From Anaerolineales bacterium UBA6131 (GTDB lineage Bacteria > Chloroflexota > Anaerolineae > UBA2200): 6,258 nt of DNA. Shown one piece after another: positions 5,674-6,258 of the stretch. A program made the position numbers and the translations under genes. The notes beneath the pieces were generated by a model, which worked only from the letters and a program-made list of their open reading frames with translations, was not told the origin of the DNA and made no database searches. The stretch's first letter is position 1. The number at the start of each line of letters is the position of its first letter. The stretch covers positions 9,080 through 15,337 of the forward strand of contig DIVN01000058.1 of the NCBI GenBank assembly GCA_002435875.1, given 5' to 3'.

Positions 5674-6258
5674 CCCTGACCGAGCGCGAGGGGACAATGG
5701 AGACGGGGCGCGCGCGCCGTGGCCTTGTGCCCCGCTTGCTGTCTCGGGCAGCTGATCCATTTCGCCTGCATGCGAACCTCCTGCTGATCCTGACGTGGCT
5801 GGCCATGGTGACCCTGTCCGTTTTTCTGGGCCGCTACCCGGCGCCCTACTGGCTTTCGCCCGCGACACTGATGCAGGATGAGCTGGCACAGCGCCTGGTC
5901 CTCACCCTGCGACTTCCGCGCATCCTTGCGGCCTGCCTGTTGGGGATGGCGCTCGCGGCCTGCGGGACGGTGCTGCAGATGATCTTTCGCAATCCGCTGG
6001 TCGAGCCCGGCTTCCTGGGCGTCTCCCAGGGCGCAGCCTTCGGCGCAGCCCTGAGCATCCTCTACCTGGGCGCGGCACCAGCCGCGATCCAGGGATCGGC
6101 GGCACTGTTTGCCTGCCTGGGGCTGGCGCTGTCGTATGCCCTGGCGCGGCGTATCCGCTTCGGCGGATGGATCCTGCGCCTGGTACTCTCGGGGATCATC
6201 GTGTCCGCTTTGTTCTCTTCGGGGGTCGGCGTGCTCAAGTACATGGCGGATCCTTTGA
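5670..6258 (+). CDS. FecCD-family ABC transporter permease, 5' part only
   Basis: The first 196 codons are present; the gene runs off the window end, against a family length of about 330-350 residues. It is the inner-membrane channel subunit. After a cytoplasmic N-terminus, the first hydrophobic segment is ~36-53 (NLLLILTWLAMVTLSVFL). The family hallmark follows: LRLPRILAACLLGMALAACG (80-99), LQMIFRNPLVEPGFLGVSQG (102-121) and AAFGAALSI, then further helices at ~142-160 and ~169-190 and the start of the KYMADP loop. The GTG at 5670 overlaps the preceding stop (GTGA) with GGGG nearby at 5659-5662; ATG 5697 with GAGGGG just ahead is an alternative start. The overlap indicates translational coupling with the lipoprotein gene. 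An ATPase (FecE/BtuD type) is expected next, outside the window. Confidence 0.93.
   Translation, partial: MTLTEREGTMETGRARRGLVPRLLSRAADPFRLHANLLLILTWLAMVTLSVFLGRYPAPYWLSPATLMQDELAQRLVLTLRLPRILAACLLGMALAACGTVLQMIFRNPLVEPGFLGVSQGAAFGAALSILYLGAAPAAIQGSAALFACLGLALSYALARRIRFGGWILRLVLSGIIVSALFSSGVGVLKYMADPL

Noticed and set aside
1..6258. CRISPR arrays, tRNA, rRNA and intact insertion sequences
   Set aside because: No regularly spaced direct repeats with unique spacers, no cloverleaf or rRNA-like segment, and no transposase gene or paired terminal repeats were seen on either strand.

Overview
This is a 6.26-kb bacterial fragment with two clearly different halves. The right part (about 3870-6258) is a compact, GC-rich, well-formed operon: a PadR-family repressor, a lipoprotein-type FecB/BtuF-like substrate-binding protein, and the first 196 codons of a FecCD-type permease that runs off the window end. 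The genes overlap stop-to-start (TTGA, then GTGA). A consensus-like sigma-70 promoter (TTGACA, 16 bp, TATAGT) precedes padR. The set is the front of an iron-siderophore, heme, corrinoid or oxyanion importer; the substrate cannot be read from the sequence.

The left part (about 1-3870) is loose, accessory-looking DNA with long gaps, gene relics, inverted repeats and three genes of unknown function. From left to right it holds a possible frameshifted relic of a small secreted protein on the minus strand (about 354-56), and a good promoter with a long leader that can form a bulged hairpin. Next is a 312-aa protein of unknown function with an RNYTQH (Rx4H) motif. It is followed by a decayed C-terminal relic of a D-2-hydroxyacid dehydrogenase (1758-1961), an extended -10 promoter, and a 276-aa unknown protein with an RNYLAH (Rx4H) motif. 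After that come an attC-like imperfect inverted repeat, a 108-aa three-helix membrane protein, and a 0.4-kb gap with a hairpin and a triple CACAGATT repeat. The two Rx4H proteins look unrelated apart from that motif, which is the signature of HEPN-fold proteins (many are RNases in toxin-antitoxin, abortive-infection or CRISPR accessory systems). The HEPN reading is an inference from the motif and predicted helical character.

Organism: high overall GC, TTG/GTG starts, several genes with little or no Shine-Dalgarno, and a Thr/Pro-rich linker after a lipoprotein signal would fit an uncultured Chloroflexota (Anaerolineae-like) or a similar environmental bacterium. This is a weak inference; no rRNA or taxonomic marker is present.

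How the genes may work together: PadR probably senses a ligand and controls its own operon, in which the lipoprotein delivers substrate to the FecCD channel; an ATPase gene would be expected just beyond the window. The left-hand genes have their own promoters and show no functional link to the transporter. The most interesting part is 460-3440: two separate HEPN-like candidates, a gene relic, and recombination-site-like structure suggest a small cargo region assembled by successive insertions and decay.
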